Below are positions 27,176 through 37,600 of a DNA stretch of 64,000 nt, one piece after another (positions within the stretch are counted from its first letter, which is position 1; each line of letters starts with the position of its first letter). A program made the translations under genes and the position numbers. The stretch comes from Phycisphaerae bacterium (lineage in GTDB: Bacteria > Planctomycetota > Phycisphaerae > UBA1845 > UTPLA1), in the NCBI GenBank assembly GCA_023150615.1, contig JAKLKO010000014.1:1-64000 (forward strand), in the 5' to 3' direction. The notes below the pieces were generated by a model that worked only from the letters and a program-made list of their open reading frames with translations, searched no databases and had not been told where the DNA came from.

Positions 27176-28584
27176 TCGCGCATCGCCTTCAGGAAGGTGT
27201 CGGCCCAGAAGTGCACGTCGTGGCGCCGCACGTTCATGCGCAGGATGGACATGCGCTTGCGCGACTCCTCGTTCGCCATGCGCAGCGCCGTCCGCAGCGC
27301 GCGGACCATTCCGTCCGTGTCGTGCGGATTGACGATCAGCGCCCGACGCAGTTCATTCGCCGCACCCGCGAATTCGCTCAGGATCAGCACGCCCGAGTTG
27401 TCCAGCCGCGTTGCCACGTACTCCTTGGCCACGAGGTTCATGCCGTCGCGCAGCGGGGTCACCACCATGATGTCGGCCGCGAGGTAATACGCCGCCAGCT
27501 CGCGCCGCCCGAAGCTCCGCCGAAAGTAGTGCACCGCGACGAAGCCCGGGACGCTGTAGTCGCCGTTGATCCGCCCCACGATCCGCTCGATCCGCGTGCG
27601 AATCTGGCGGTACTCCGACACCGTCTCGCGGCTCGGAACGGCGATCTGGATGAACACGCAGTTCTCCGCCGAGGCCTGGCGACGCCCAAGCAGTTCCTCG
27701 AACGCCAGCAGGCGCGACTCGATCCCCTTGGTGTAGTCCAGCCGATCGACACTCAGCAGTATCCTGCGGTGCGAACCGACACGCCGGCGGATCTCGCGCG
27801 CGGCGGCCTGGACTTTCGGATCGGCCGCGATCTGCTCGAATGTCGCGGTCTCGATCGAGATCGGATACGCGCCGACGCGAACGGTCCGGCCGTCGAACTC
27901 GATCCCGGCCTCGGACGGCTCGGCCGCCGCGAAGCGGCGCGCGGCGCCGCGGAAGCTGTTGGCGTCGCTCTGCGTCTGAAACCCGACGACGTCCGCGCCC
28001 AGCACACCCTCGACGATCTCGCGCCGCCACGGCAGCCAGGCGAACAGATTCACCGGCGGGAACGGAATATGGAGGAACAAACCGATCCGCAGGTCCGAAC
28101 GTATCTGACGCAGGAATTGCGGAACCAACTGGAGCTGGTAGTCGTGGACCCAGACCAGGTCCCGCGGCCGGGCGAGATTCGCGACCGTCCGTGCGTAGCG
28201 GCGATTCACCTCGACATAGGATTTCCACCACGAGCGGCGGAAGACCGGCGCGACAATCCCGTCGTGATAGAGCGGCCAGATCGTGCGGTTCGAAAACCCC
28301 CCGTAAAACCCCTCGATCTCGCTTGCCGACAGACCGATCGGCCGGATGCGGATGCCCTCATGAAGGAAGGAGCGGCCCTGCGCACCGCTCGTGCCGGTCC
28401 AGCCGACCCAGCTCCCGCCGGTCCGCTTGAGCAGGGGCAGCAGCGCGCTGACCAGGCCACCGGGACTGACGTTCCAACGCGGGCCGGCCCCAGGGCGCTT
28501 CGCCCGCTGCACCGGCAGCCGGTTGGCGACGGTGATCAGACTTCGCGGTCGCTTTCTTCGCCTTACCCCATGGGCATCCACCAT
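27172..28584 (-). CDS. otsA: Trehalose-6-phosphate synthase (GT20)
   Basis: This 470-residue enzyme joins UDP-glucose and glucose-6-phosphate. The start ATG at 28584 gives the normal beginning (RSLITVANRLPVQ); the frame is open 24 codons further. Motifs are GGLVSALLPLL, WVHDYQLQLVPQFLR, FLHIPFPPVNLFAWLPWR, RLDYTKGIESRLLAFEELL, and the C-terminal DGMNLVAKEYVATRLDNSGVLILSEFAGA. AAAAAGG lies before the start. It forms an overlapping operon with otsB, pointing to compatible-solute or trehalose production. Confidence 0.94.
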   Translation of the reverse strand: MVDAHGVRRRKRPRSLITVANRLPVQRAKRPGAGPRWNVSPGGLVSALLPLLKRTGGSWVGWTGTSGAQGRSFLHEGIRIRPIGLSASEIEGFYGGFSNRTIWPLYHDGIVAPVFRRSWWKSYVEVNRRYARTVANLARPRDLVWVHDYQLQLVPQFLRQIRSDLRIGLFLHIPFPPVNLFAWLPWRREIVEGVLGADVVGFQTQSDANSFRGAARRFAAAEPSEAGIEFDGRTVRVGAYPISIETATFEQIAADPKVQAAAREIRRRVGSHRRILLSVDRLDYTKGIESRLLAFEELLGRRQASAENCVFIQIAVPSRETVSEYRQIRTRIERIVGRINGDYSVPGFVAVHYFRRSFGRRELAAYYLAADIMVVTPLRDGMNLVAKEYVATRLDNSGVLILSEFAGAANELRRALIVNPHDTDGMVRALRTALRMANEESRKRMSILRMNVRRHDVHFWADTFLKAMRE

Positions 28585-28658
28585 CCTTTTTGAGCAACTC
28601 CATGGCAAACCTATGTTACACCCGGTGGCCGGTCGATGCGACCATTCTAGCGTCATGT

Positions 28659-28687
28659 TTGAATTGGGATCGAAACGGTACTATATT
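28659..28687 (+). promoter_or_regulatory. Sigma70-type promoter for mrp
   Basis: TTGAAT at 28659-28664 and TATATT at 28682-28687 are separated by exactly 17 bases. The predicted start lies near 28694, about 50 bases before the mrp ATG. Confidence 0.6.
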
Positions 28688-28744
28688 TGCGCGATGCGCG
28701 CCCGCGGCGACCGCCATCGCCCACGGATCAGCGAGGTGCAGAGC

Positions 28745-29824
28745 ATGACGAGCGTCACCCGCGACCAGGTTCTCGACGCCTTGCGTCGCGTTCACGATCC
28801 CGAGCTCCGCAAGGACCTTGTCACGCTGAACATGGTCAAGGACATCGCGGTGCGTGAGGGCGACATCCGCATCGGGATTGAGCTGACGACGCCCGCCTGC
28901 CCGCTCAAGGACGCGATCCGCTCCGACGTGGAGCGCGAGGTGCGCCGCCTGCCTGGCGTGCGATCGATCGACATCGACTGGACGGCACAGGTCCGCGCGA
29001 CGATACGATCGCAGAACGCGCTGCCGGGCGTCAAGAACATCATCGCCGTCGGCGCGGGTAAAGGCGGCGTCGGAAAAAGCACGATCGCGGTCATCCTCGC
29101 CGCCGGTCTGCACCGCAGCGGCGCGCGCGTTGGATTGCTCGATGCCGATGTGTACGGGCCATCGATCCCCAAGATGGTCGGCCTCGAGAACGAACGGCCG
29201 AGCGTCCGCGGCGAGAAGATCCTCCCGCTGACCGCCGGCGGCGTCTTCGTGATGAGCATGGGCTTCATGGTCGAACCGGAGCGGGCCGTGATCTGGCGCG
29301 GACCGATGGTCCACGGCGTGATCAAGCAGTTCCTCGACCAGGTGGAGTGGGGCGAGCTGGATTACCTAATCGTCGACCTGCCGCCTGGGACCGGCGACGT
29401 CCCGCTGACGCTGTCGCAGTCGATCCCGATGACCGGCGCCGTCGTCGTCTGCACACCGCAGGACGTGGCCTTACTCGACGCCATCAAGGCCCTGCGGATG
29501 TACCAGCAGCTTAACGTCGACATCCTCGGCATCGTCGAGAACATGAGCTACTTCATCGCGCCCGACACGGGCAAGGAATACGACATCTTTGGCCGCGGCG
29601 GCGCGGAGAAGGCCGCCGCGCGGCTCAAGGTCCCCTTCCTCGGCGCGATCCCCCTTAACGTCGCCATCCGCGTCGGCGGCGACACGGGCAATCCGCTCAC
29701 CGCCTTCGACGAGACGGATCCGGCCACGGCGAAGGCCGTCGACGCCTTTGTCCGCACCGCCGCCGGACAGGTCAGCATCCGCAACGTCCTGCGGCCCGCG
29801 CCGCTCGATCTCAAGATCACCTGA
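28745..29824 (+). CDS. mrp: Mrp/NBP35-type Fe-S carrier ATPase (ApbC) with N-terminal MIP18 domain
   Basis: This 359-residue P-loop ATPase is thought to hold and pass on Fe-S clusters. Residues 1-85 are the MIP18/DUF59 domain (DPELRKDLVTLNMVKDI). The deviant Walker A is GKGGVGKST (about 105-113). Downstream motifs are DADVYGPSIPKMVG, LIVDLPPGTGDVPLTLSQ and VENMSYFIAPDTGKEYDIFG. At the last site the CxxC that binds the cluster in E. coli Mrp is replaced (Ala-Pro-Asp-Thr). The ATG at 28745 is chosen for GAGGTG 6 bases before it; an earlier Met at 28694 lies at the predicted transcript start. Confidence 0.93.
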   Translation: MTSVTRDQVLDALRRVHDPELRKDLVTLNMVKDIAVREGDIRIGIELTTPACPLKDAIRSDVEREVRRLPGVRSIDIDWTAQVRATIRSQNALPGVKNIIAVGAGKGGVGKSTIAVILAAGLHRSGARVGLLDADVYGPSIPKMVGLENERPSVRGEKILPLTAGGVFVMSMGFMVEPERAVIWRGPMVHGVIKQFLDQVEWGELDYLIVDLPPGTGDVPLTLSQSIPMTGAVVVCTPQDVALLDAIKALRMYQQLNVDILGIVENMSYFIAPDTGKEYDIFGRGGAEKAAARLKVPFLGAIPLNVAIRVGGDTGNPLTAFDETDPATAKAVDAFVRTAAGQVSIRNVLRPAPLDLKIT

Positions 29825-29887
29825 CGGGCGTCGCGGCGCGGCCTCGGACGCCTTCAATCCGCTTCCGCGGCACGTTACGATTCGACC

Positions 29888-30133
29888 ATGCCGCGCGTCC
29901 GCGTCAGATTCCTCGGACCTTCCGCCGACATCGCCGGCGCGCAGGACTGCGCGCTCGATGTCGCTGACGGAGCGACCGTCGGCGCGCTGGCGGGAAAGAT
30001 CGCTGAACAGCATCCATCGCTCGGTCGCGCGCCGGGCGTGCGACTGGCCCTCAATCGACGTTTCGTGGCGCTCGATACGGTCGTGCGCGACGGGGACGAA
30101 GTGGCCGTGATCCCGCCGGTGTCCGGCGGCTGA
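29888..30133 (+). CDS. moaD: Molybdopterin synthase small subunit MoaD
   Basis: This 81-residue ubiquitin-fold protein carries the sulfur for molybdopterin synthase. It ends in GG (PPVSGG), the thiocarboxylate-forming tail. It opens with VRVRFLGPSADIAG, typical of MoaD, and DGDEVAVIPPVSGG closes the fold. moaE starts 15 bases downstream, so they form one operon. Other molybdopterin genes are not in the window. Confidence 0.93.
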   Translation: MPRVRVRFLGPSADIAGAQDCALDVADGATVGALAGKIAEQHPSLGRAPGVRLALNRRFVALDTVVRDGDEVAVIPPVSGG

Positions 30134-30147
30134 GGTGGGAGCGGATT

Positions 30148-30678
30148 GTGGCACGCAAGGAGTTCATTCGGGGCAGCGCAGCGGGCACGCCGGTGGAGGC
30201 CGCGTCCGACGCGCCGCCCGTTCGCGTCGATCCATCGCGTGTGTTTGCGACGCGCGAACCGATCTCGGCGACCGCGCTCGTGGAGGCGCTGCGGCGCAGT
30301 GACGCGGGTGCGGTCGCGACGTTCGAGGGCACGGTTCGAGCCGAGCGCGACTCGGCGGGCGGGCGGGAGCTCGCCGCACTGGAGTATGTCGCCTACGAGG
30401 AGATGGCGATCGAACAGATGGCGCTGCTTCGCGACAAGGCGCTTCGGGAATTCGCAGTGCTCGACGTTGCGCTGGCCCATCGGCTCGGGCGACTGCCGCT
30501 CGGCGAGGTCTCGGTCGCGGTCGCGGTCGTCGCGGCGCATCGGGCGGCGGCCTTCGACGCATGCCGTTGGCTGATCGACACGCTGAAGGTCGACGTGCCA
30601 ATCTGGAAGAAAGCCGTGTGGTCGGACGGGGGCGCGAACTGGACCGATCCTCTGGCGGATGCGGGCGCGGAGTCCTGA
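30148..30678 (+). CDS. moaE: Molybdopterin synthase catalytic subunit MoaE
   Basis: This 176-residue subunit converts precursor Z to molybdopterin with MoaD as sulfur donor. After a 25-residue N-terminal extension it has GAVATFEGTVRAE, LEYVAYEEMAIEQM, ALAHRLGRLPLGEVSVAVAV and AFDACRWLIDTLKVDVPIWK followed by K, where the paired Lys residues are catalytic. The start is GTG 30148. nth starts 4 bases after the stop. Confidence 0.93.
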   Translation: MARKEFIRGSAAGTPVEAASDAPPVRVDPSRVFATREPISATALVEALRRSDAGAVATFEGTVRAERDSAGGRELAALEYVAYEEMAIEQMALLRDKALREFAVLDVALAHRLGRLPLGEVSVAVAVVAAHRAAAFDACRWLIDTLKVDVPIWKKAVWSDGGANWTDPLADAGAES

Positions 30679-30681
30679 ACC

Positions 30682-31479
30682 GTGGCTTCGATCGGCAGGA
30701 AGTCTGCGAGGGGCGAGTCTCCCGACGCTCGCGCATCCCGCGCGCGACGGATTGTGCAGGAATTACACCGGCTCTACGTCGACGCCGACTGCGCGCTGGA
30801 GCACCGCGGCGCGTGGGAGTTGCTCGTCGCGACGATTCTCTCGGCGCAGTGCACCGACGAACGCGTGAACAAGGTGACGCCGAACGTCTTCGCGCGTTAC
30901 CCGACCGTCGCCGAGATGGCTCGCGCGGAACCGGGCGAACTCGAAGCGATCATCCAATCGACGGGGTTCTTCCGGAACAAGGCGAAAAGCCTGCGCGGCG
31001 CTGCGCAGGCGATCGTCGAGCGCTTCGGGGGCGAGGTGCCGTCGAACATGGAAGGGCTGTTGACGCTTCCAGGCGTCGCGCGGAAGACGGCGAACGTGAT
31101 CCTCGGCACGTGGTTCCGGAAGAACGAAGGCGTCGTCGTCGATACGCACATCGGGCGGCTGGCACATCGGCTCGGCCTGACGTGGCGCTCGCGTAATGAC
31201 AAGGACGCGGTGCGGATCGAGCAGGACCTGATGGAGGTGCTCCCGCGATCGGAATGGACTTTCGTCGGGCATGCGCTGATCTGGCACGGTCGCCGCGTGT
31301 GCGCCGCGCGAAAGCCGAATTGCGGCGGATGCACGCTTGCGAAGTGGTGTCCATCCGCGTTCTCGTTCGAACCGACGCCGAAGCAAACCCGGAAGGAGCC
31401 CGGTCACCGGGGTGCGAAACCCCGGCGGGCCCAACGCGCTAAGTTGAAGGGCGCCAGCAAGTTACGAACAACCCCATGA
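30682..31479 (+). CDS. nth: Endonuclease III
   Basis: This 265-residue DNA glycosylase/AP lyase removes oxidised pyrimidines. The helix-hairpin-helix LLTLPGVARKTANVIL supplies the catalytic Lys, followed by Asp in VVVDTHIGRLAHRLGL. A [4Fe-4S] site C-x6-C-x2-C-x5-C is seen in CAARKPNCGGCTLAKWC. A basic C-terminal tail (KQTRKEPGHRGAKPRRAQRA) of about 40 residues extends beyond the usual 211. The GTG start comes 4 bases after moaE. Confidence 0.95.
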   Translation: MASIGRKSARGESPDARASRARRIVQELHRLYVDADCALEHRGAWELLVATILSAQCTDERVNKVTPNVFARYPTVAEMARAEPGELEAIIQSTGFFRNKAKSLRGAAQAIVERFGGEVPSNMEGLLTLPGVARKTANVILGTWFRKNEGVVVDTHIGRLAHRLGLTWRSRNDKDAVRIEQDLMEVLPRSEWTFVGHALIWHGRRVCAARKPNCGGCTLAKWCPSAFSFEPTPKQTRKEPGHRGAKPRRAQRAKLKGASKLRTTP

Positions 31480-31504
31480 TCGCGACGATCGCGCGCCGAA
31501 CGCC

Positions 31505-32383
31505 CTACTCGACTTGCACGGCCTCAAAACCCCTCGCGCCCTTCGAGATGCGCCACGTGCTCCAGTGCGGATCCTGCCCGAACACGACCGTCCAGCCGCT
31601 CTGCGCGCACTCCTCCAGGACGCGCTGCTTGGTCCGCATGTTCTCGTAGGGAAGCAGATCGTAGGCCATGTTGTAACGCAGGCCGAGGTGGGCCGCGGTG
31701 GGGATCAGGTCCGCGACGTGCAGCAGGCCGCGGTCGGCATGATGAATCAGCACGCCCTGCTGATGCCGCGTATGGCCGGGCAGCGAACGGACCGAAACTC
31801 CCGGCGCGACCTCCGCCTCGCCATCGACAAGCTCGAGTAGACCGGCGCGCTCCAGCGGTGCGAGGTTCTCCTCGCGATACGTCGCCGTCATCACGAAGTA
31901 CCCGGCGCGGGAATCGTCCCATTCCCCGCGCGGCACGATGTAGCGCGCCCGAGGAAAGGTCGGCCGAGCCCCGCGTCCGTCGGGATCAAACGTCCCTCCG
32001 CCGGCGTGATCGAAATGCAGGTGCGTGAGGATGACCACGTCGATGGATTCGGGATCGATCTGCACGGCCCGCAGCGAGTCGAGCAGCCAGGTCTCGGACA
32101 GCGCGAAGATCTCTCGATCGCGGGCCTCGTACTTATTCCCGATGCCGGACTCGACGATGATCCGCCGGCCGGCCGTCTCGACGAGCAGGCAGGTCGTCGT
32201 CAGCTCGATCCGATTGAGTTCGTCGGCGGGCGCGAGCCGTTGCCAGAGCGGCTTCGGGATGATGCCGAACATTGCCCCGCCGTCGAGCTTCAACCGTCCG
32301 CCATTGAGAAACGACACCCGCAGGTCGCCGACGTGCAGCGGCGGTCGTGCCCAGCCGGGCGACTGTGCATGATGCTTCTTCAT
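31505..32383 (-). CDS. Metallo-beta-lactamase-fold hydrolase
   Basis: This 292-residue hydrolase has the zinc motif LTHLHFDHAGG (HxHxDH) plus LPGHTRHQQGVLI and LLHVADLIPTAAHLG, giving the metal-binding His and Asp set. Its closest style is the quorum-quenching or AttM-like group of general MBL hydrolases; the substrate is not predictable. It converges on nth. The C-terminal extension (FGQDPHWSTWRISKGARG) is normal for this subgroup. Confidence 0.85.
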   Translation of the reverse strand: MKKHHAQSPGWARPPLHVGDLRVSFLNGGRLKLDGGAMFGIIPKPLWQRLAPADELNRIELTTTCLLVETAGRRIIVESGIGNKYEARDREIFALSETWLLDSLRAVQIDPESIDVVILTHLHFDHAGGGTFDPDGRGARPTFPRARYIVPRGEWDDSRAGYFVMTATYREENLAPLERAGLLELVDGEAEVAPGVSVRSLPGHTRHQQGVLIHHADRGLLHVADLIPTAAHLGLRYNMAYDLLPYENMRTKQRVLEECAQSGWTVVFGQDPHWSTWRISKGARGFEAVQVE

Positions 32384-32656
32384 GAGCGAAGCTTACCGCG
32401 CCGCACGGAGGGCGGCAGTCCGTCCGCGCACCTGAATCTGGCGCGAGAACCGGAGCGGCGCGCCCGAAATGGGCGTCGCGTTCGATCCGGATAACCGTTA
32501 CACTTGGACTCGATGGACTCGAACTCGCTTCGAGGCAGGTAGTCCTTGCCAGGCCGGATGACGCGACCTACGATAGGGCGTCTCCCAGTCCAAGGCGCCG
32601 ATCGCGCGCATCCCTCGCATCCGGCGCCTGGGGAAGCTGTCTCGCTCCAGCAGCGA

Positions 32657-34501
32657 ATGTCCAACGGGCTCATGACAAGACCTGTCGAAATGGCACAGTC
32701 GCTCAGCCTGCGCCCGTCCGTTGCGCCCGCCGCGGAGTCTGCCGCGATGCTCGAACAGGCCGGACTGCGATGGTGCGTCCAGCCCGGCGGCGAGCGGCTG
32801 ATCGCATCCGACCGCATCGACTGGTCCGCCCTGCGCGACGGTCCAGGCCTTGCGCGAATCAAGCGGAACGGGCACCGCGACGTCTGGCGGCTGCGGCTCG
32901 ACGACGGCGAGTACTTTATCAAGCGCTACCGCCTCGACACGCTCGCGGCGCGGCTCAAGGCGATCTGGCGCGGGCCGGTCGCCGGACTCGAATGGAACGC
33001 CGGACATTACGCCGCCGAACACGGCATCGCCGCCGTCTGGCCGATCGCCTTCGGCTGGCGGGCCTCGGGGAGCGGCCGCGGGGCGTCGATCCTCGTGACG
33101 CGGGCCGTTCCGGGCGCGCAGCCGTTGTGCGACTACTGGATGGCGGTCCGCGACGACCGGCCGCGCGCGTTGGCGATTGTCGCGCAGGTCGCGCGGCTGA
33201 TCGCGCGGGCGCACCAGTGCGGGTTCCACCATCGCGACATGCACGCGGGCAACATCATCGTGCAGACCGAGCAGTGCCCGCAGCCGGCGCCGCTGTTCGT
33301 CGACCTGCACGCGGTGACGATCGGCCGAAGCGTCGAGCCGCGCGAGATCATCGCCAACCTCGCGCAGCTCAACCAGTGGTTCCGACGCCACGCGACGCGA
33401 ACGCAGCGGCTGCGATTTCTGCGGGCCTATCTGGCGGCGCGGGACGAATTTGCGCAGGCCGGCGCGCCCGCAAGGAACTGGACGATCGATCCCCGCGAGC
33501 TGCTGTCCGTGCTCGACGCCGCTGCGAGGCGACACGCCAACCGACTCTGGTCGAAGCGCGACCGGCGGTCGATGCGCACCGGACGCTACTTCTCGCGGAT
33601 CCGGCCCGCGCCGGGGTGGCGCGGCCACGTGCTGCTCCAAAGCAAGCACGCGCGCGCAGGGTCGCGGGCTTCACAACTCGTCTTCGACCGTGCCGAGTGG
33701 AAGCGATGGCTGTCGGACCCGACGGCGTGGGCGGATCCGGACGGCACGCAACTTCTTAAGGACTCGCATAGCGCCCTCGTTTGCCGTACCGAACTTCCCA
33801 CGCAGCCGCCCCTGCCGGTCATCTGCAAACGGCCGCTGCCGCGAAGCCTCTGGAAGCGCTTTCTGTACGCCGTCGGCCCGTCGCGGAACCTGCGGGCCTG
33901 GCGCCGAGCGAACATGTTGCTCAATCGCGATCTTCCCGCGGCCCAGCCGTTGGCGGTAGCGGAACACTGGTGGGGACGACTGCTGCGGGTCGACAGCCTC
34001 CTCATCACGGAGGTGGTCGAGGACGCCGTCGATCTCGAGACGTTTCTCGTGCAGCGCGTCACACGGCTGGCGCATCGCGAGAAGCGCGACGTGCTGTTGC
34101 TCCTGACGGACGCGCTGGCCGAACTGGTCCGCGACCTGGCCGACCGGGGCTTCGTGCACCGCGATTTCAAGGCGGCAAACGTCCTGGTCCGCTACGACCC
34201 GGCCCGGCACCGAAGGCCGGAACTGATCCTGATCGACATGGACGGGATCCGCCACCGGGATCGACCCGCGGCCGACGCCGTCGACCGGGCCGTCGTCCGG
34301 TTGCAGGTCAGCCTGTCGACATGCCCCGCGCTGACGCGGACCGATCGGCTGCGGTTCCTCCGCCGCCTGATGATCGCGACGCGCCGGTCGGTGCGAGATT
34401 GGAAGGCCGAGTTCCGTCGGCTTGCGGCGCTGGCGGAGGCAAAGCTGACGATCAAGGAATCCCGCCGCCAGTGGAAGCTGGCCCGCTACGGGCGGGAATA
34501 G
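32657..34501 (+). CDS. Tandem WaaP/InaA-type lipopolysaccharide kinase (two kinase domains fused)
   Basis: This protein of about 614 residues has two complete protein-kinase-like domains. The first has the Lys motif DDGEYFIKRYRLD, then FHHRDMHAGNIIV (catalytic loop) and LFVDLHAV (metal-binding Asp). The second has VICKRPLPRSLW, then FVHRDFKAANVLV and LILIDMDGI. Each matches the InaA/Kdo kinase fold that phosphorylates inner-core LPS sugars. The fusion is unusual, as family members normally have one domain. The start is uncertain: TTG 32546, ATG 32558, 32657, 32672 and 32690 are all in frame. A MBL hydrolase gene is divergent upstream. Confidence 0.75.
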   Translation: MSNGLMTRPVEMAQSLSLRPSVAPAAESAAMLEQAGLRWCVQPGGERLIASDRIDWSALRDGPGLARIKRNGHRDVWRLRLDDGEYFIKRYRLDTLAARLKAIWRGPVAGLEWNAGHYAAEHGIAAVWPIAFGWRASGSGRGASILVTRAVPGAQPLCDYWMAVRDDRPRALAIVAQVARLIARAHQCGFHHRDMHAGNIIVQTEQCPQPAPLFVDLHAVTIGRSVEPREIIANLAQLNQWFRRHATRTQRLRFLRAYLAARDEFAQAGAPARNWTIDPRELLSVLDAAARRHANRLWSKRDRRSMRTGRYFSRIRPAPGWRGHVLLQSKHARAGSRASQLVFDRAEWKRWLSDPTAWADPDGTQLLKDSHSALVCRTELPTQPPLPVICKRPLPRSLWKRFLYAVGPSRNLRAWRRANMLLNRDLPAAQPLAVAEHWWGRLLRVDSLLITEVVEDAVDLETFLVQRVTRLAHREKRDVLLLLTDALAELVRDLADRGFVHRDFKAANVLVRYDPARHRRPELILIDMDGIRHRDRPAADAVDRAVVRLQVSLSTCPALTRTDRLRFLRRLMIATRRSVRDWKAEFRRLAALAEAKLTIKESRRQWKLARYGRE

Positions 34502-34571
34502 CCCGTCGCCGCCGATCCTCGCGGCAGACCGCCTCGATACTCCCCCGTTCCGATTCGAGATTTCGCCGAAG

Positions 34572-34607
34572 AAAAAGGCCCCCCGGACCTGCGGTCCGGG
34601 GGGCCTT
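34572..34607 (-). terminator. Strong rho-independent terminator of the 2338-residue gene
   Basis: A perfect 15-bp stem (34575-34589 with 34593-34607) has a 3-base loop. On the minus strand it is followed by TTTTTC. It has no T run on the plus strand, so it belongs to the minus-strand gene. Confidence 0.92.
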
Positions 34608-34673
34608 GGACTTGCACTTACCTGTACCCGATCCGACGCCGCTCGGGCGGTCGGATGCGTGCACGTGCCTTTG

Positions 34674-37600
34674 TTACGGGCACGCCACGTTCGGGTCGCC
34701 GATGCCGAGCAACTTGTTCACGAACAGCGTCAAGTCGACACCATCGACGTCATTGTCATCATCCATGTCGGCACAGGCACAACCCGTGGCCGTACACGTC
34801 CCGGCGATGCGGCACTCGACGAACTTGCGAATGTCGCGGCCGTTGACCCGGTTGATGTCGGAACCCGAATCAACCAGGTTGCCCGGGCAGGACGGCGGCG
34901 GACACGCGCAGCCTTCACACGCATCGGGCACGCCGTTCTCGTTCGTGTCGGCACCGGTCGCACCGGCGTCGTACGCTTCGAACTCCAACATCGTGATGTT
35001 GTCGATCGTGATCGCGCCCGTATCGATGTTCGGGTTGACCGCGGCCTTGCGGTTGTTGCTCACCAGGAACATCTGGCGGATGTTCGAGGAGAACGCACTG
35101 ACCCGATTCGTCTGCTCGAGCGAGCCGTTGTAGTCCGCGTCGATACCGATCAGGAGATTGTCGCCGTCATAGCGGCTCTCCGGATCGGGCGTCGTGAACT
35201 CGTCCCGGCACAGGTCGGTCTCGAGGACGAGGCGGAAGCACGAGTCCGTCGGCCACGTCATGGGCGTCGGGAAGCTGCCCCAGATCTCGTCACCGTTGAC
35301 ATCGAACCCGGCCACGAACTGAACCTCGTTGCTGGCCAGGGCGCCGATCGGATCGAGGTTCGAATCGACGTCGTCGGGATAGTCGATGCCCGCACGGACC
35401 AGACGAATGATCTGGACGAGCAGCGAATCACCCTGGGCGCCGACGACACACATCGTCTCGCCCGCATCCATGCGGACGTCCATGACGAGCTGCTGGCGGC
35501 TGAGCTGCACGGCGTCGTCAAGTTCGCCGTACAAGCCGGACAGGATGCCCCAGCCTTCCGACCCGTCGATGGGCTTGTTCACCGGATCGGTGTCATCGAC
35601 GAGCATGCCGATGCACTGGTTGTTGCCCACCTGCACCGGACAGGCACCGACGGTCGCCACGACCGCGAAGGCCGTCGCCGGAGCGAACAGGTCGAGGCTG
35701 CTGATGCGGCCACCGACGAAGTCGTAATCCGGATCATCGGCCACGTTGTCGTTGTCGCCGTCGGCCGCGAGCGGATCGTCGGTCGGCTGACCGGCGATCG
35801 TCTGACCGGCGACGAACGTTGGATCGATGCCGTCATTCTCCATGTCATGGAACATGTTGATCCGATCCGATGCCGGGAACGGACCGGCGATCGGCACCTC
35901 GCAGCCGTCCGGGATACCGTTCGGCTGACAATCCGGCTCGCACGGCTGGCTGGCCGGGCCGCCGAAATCGGTCAACTGGTTGCCCGGAGCGGCCGTGCCG
36001 GCGCTGGCGACGCAGCCCGGTGCGATGTCGCAGTTGTCCGTGCGCCCGTTGCAATTGCAATCGAGCGACGGCATGTCGCGAACCTCGCAGCCGTTGGCGA
36101 TGCCGTCGAGATCGCAGTCCTCGAGGGCCACGTCGAACGGCGTCGACTTGCGGAACCGGGCGTTGTCGAAGTAGACCGGATTGTCGGTCACGGGCAGCGG
36201 CTGCTTGTTGGTCATGCACAGCCAGTACACGTTCGGATTGGGCACGATCGTGCTCAGCGGCGGCAACTGTGCGATGTCAACGAACACGGCGCCCGGCAGG
36301 GCGGCATTCGTCGGCAGGGCCACGCCGTCGATGTCGTAGCGGACCTCGAGCACGCGGCTCGGGTCGGTCAACATGCCAAGCGTGAAGCAGGTGCCTTCCG
36401 GAACGAAGTTGCTCAGGAAGAACAGGCTGCCGATGCCGCCGAACTCGGTTGCCTCGCCGACCAGGATTTCGACCTGGCTGGTGGTGTTCAGGCGCGTGAA
36501 GAGCGCCAGGTTCACCGCGTAGGTCGCGTTGTCCTGCGACGTGATGACCATGACCGTGTCATCCGGCGTGAAGTCCGTCGGAATCCACATGTCGATCTGG
36601 GCGTAGGTCATCAATCGCGTATCGGAGTGCATCTTCGGACTGACCATGGCGTAGTCGAAGAAGTCTCCGACGCCGGCGTTGGCGTCCTGCTTGAGACGCA
36701 GGGCGCCGCCGCTCATGCATCCCGGCATGTCGGGATCCGACACGGAGTTCACGATCTGCGCCGCCGCCGTCGACGGCTGGTTGTTGGTCGTGAGGAAACC
36801 GAACGCACTGAAGAACCCGGTGTCCCAGTTCTGCTGGCCGACGCCGGTCGTTCCGCTCGGATCCATCGCGCCCGCCACGTACGGCGGATCGTTGAAGTCG
36901 ATCAGACCACCGACGATGGCGCTGAACGGCGGGTTCGGCTCATTGGCCGGGGCCACCGGGGCCTCGCCGCCGACGGTCTGACAGCAGTCAGGCACGCCGT
37001 CCGCGTTGCAGTCGCGGGCGCACGTGCTGTTCGGGTTCGGGGCACACGGATTGCCAATGGAGCCGACGCACGAGCCACCCTCGCTGACGGCGATCTCGCA
37101 GGCATCCGGCAGGCCGTCGTTGTCGCAATCGGCCTCACACTCGTCCGGAATGTTGTTCGCATCGCAGTCTTCGCTGGTGTTGCCCGTGATGTCGCACGGA
37201 TCGGCAATGCCGTTATCGTTACAGTCGGGCTGACAGTTGTCCGGCACGCCGTTGTTGTCGCAGTCATTGCCGGTGAGCTGACACTCGTCCGGAATGCCGT
37301 CGACGTTGCAGTCGGTGGACGTGCCTCCGGCGATGTCCAGATAGTCCTGGATGCCGTTGTTGTTGCAGTCCTTCTCCTGCGGCTTCACGTACATGACGAA
37401 CTGTCCGACGCTGGAGATCGGCGGCAGCGGATCCTTGAGCTGCAGGTTCTCGTCGAGCGGCGCCTCGTCGCCCGTACTCGGGAGCGTCCGTTCCAGCGCG
37501 ATGCCGAACGCATCGAGGTTGTTGTGCAGCACCGACCCGGCCGCGGAGGCCGTGTTCGGCGAGTCGTACTCCGTACCCGGGCCGTTCTCGCCGGTGATCG

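Noticed and set aside
37000-37400. Tandem repeat or CRISPR-like array in the giant gene
   Set aside because: The periodic sequence is in-frame coding for D-C-N-x-N-G repeats, with variable spacing and no constant direct repeat of CRISPR type. No cas genes occur in the window.
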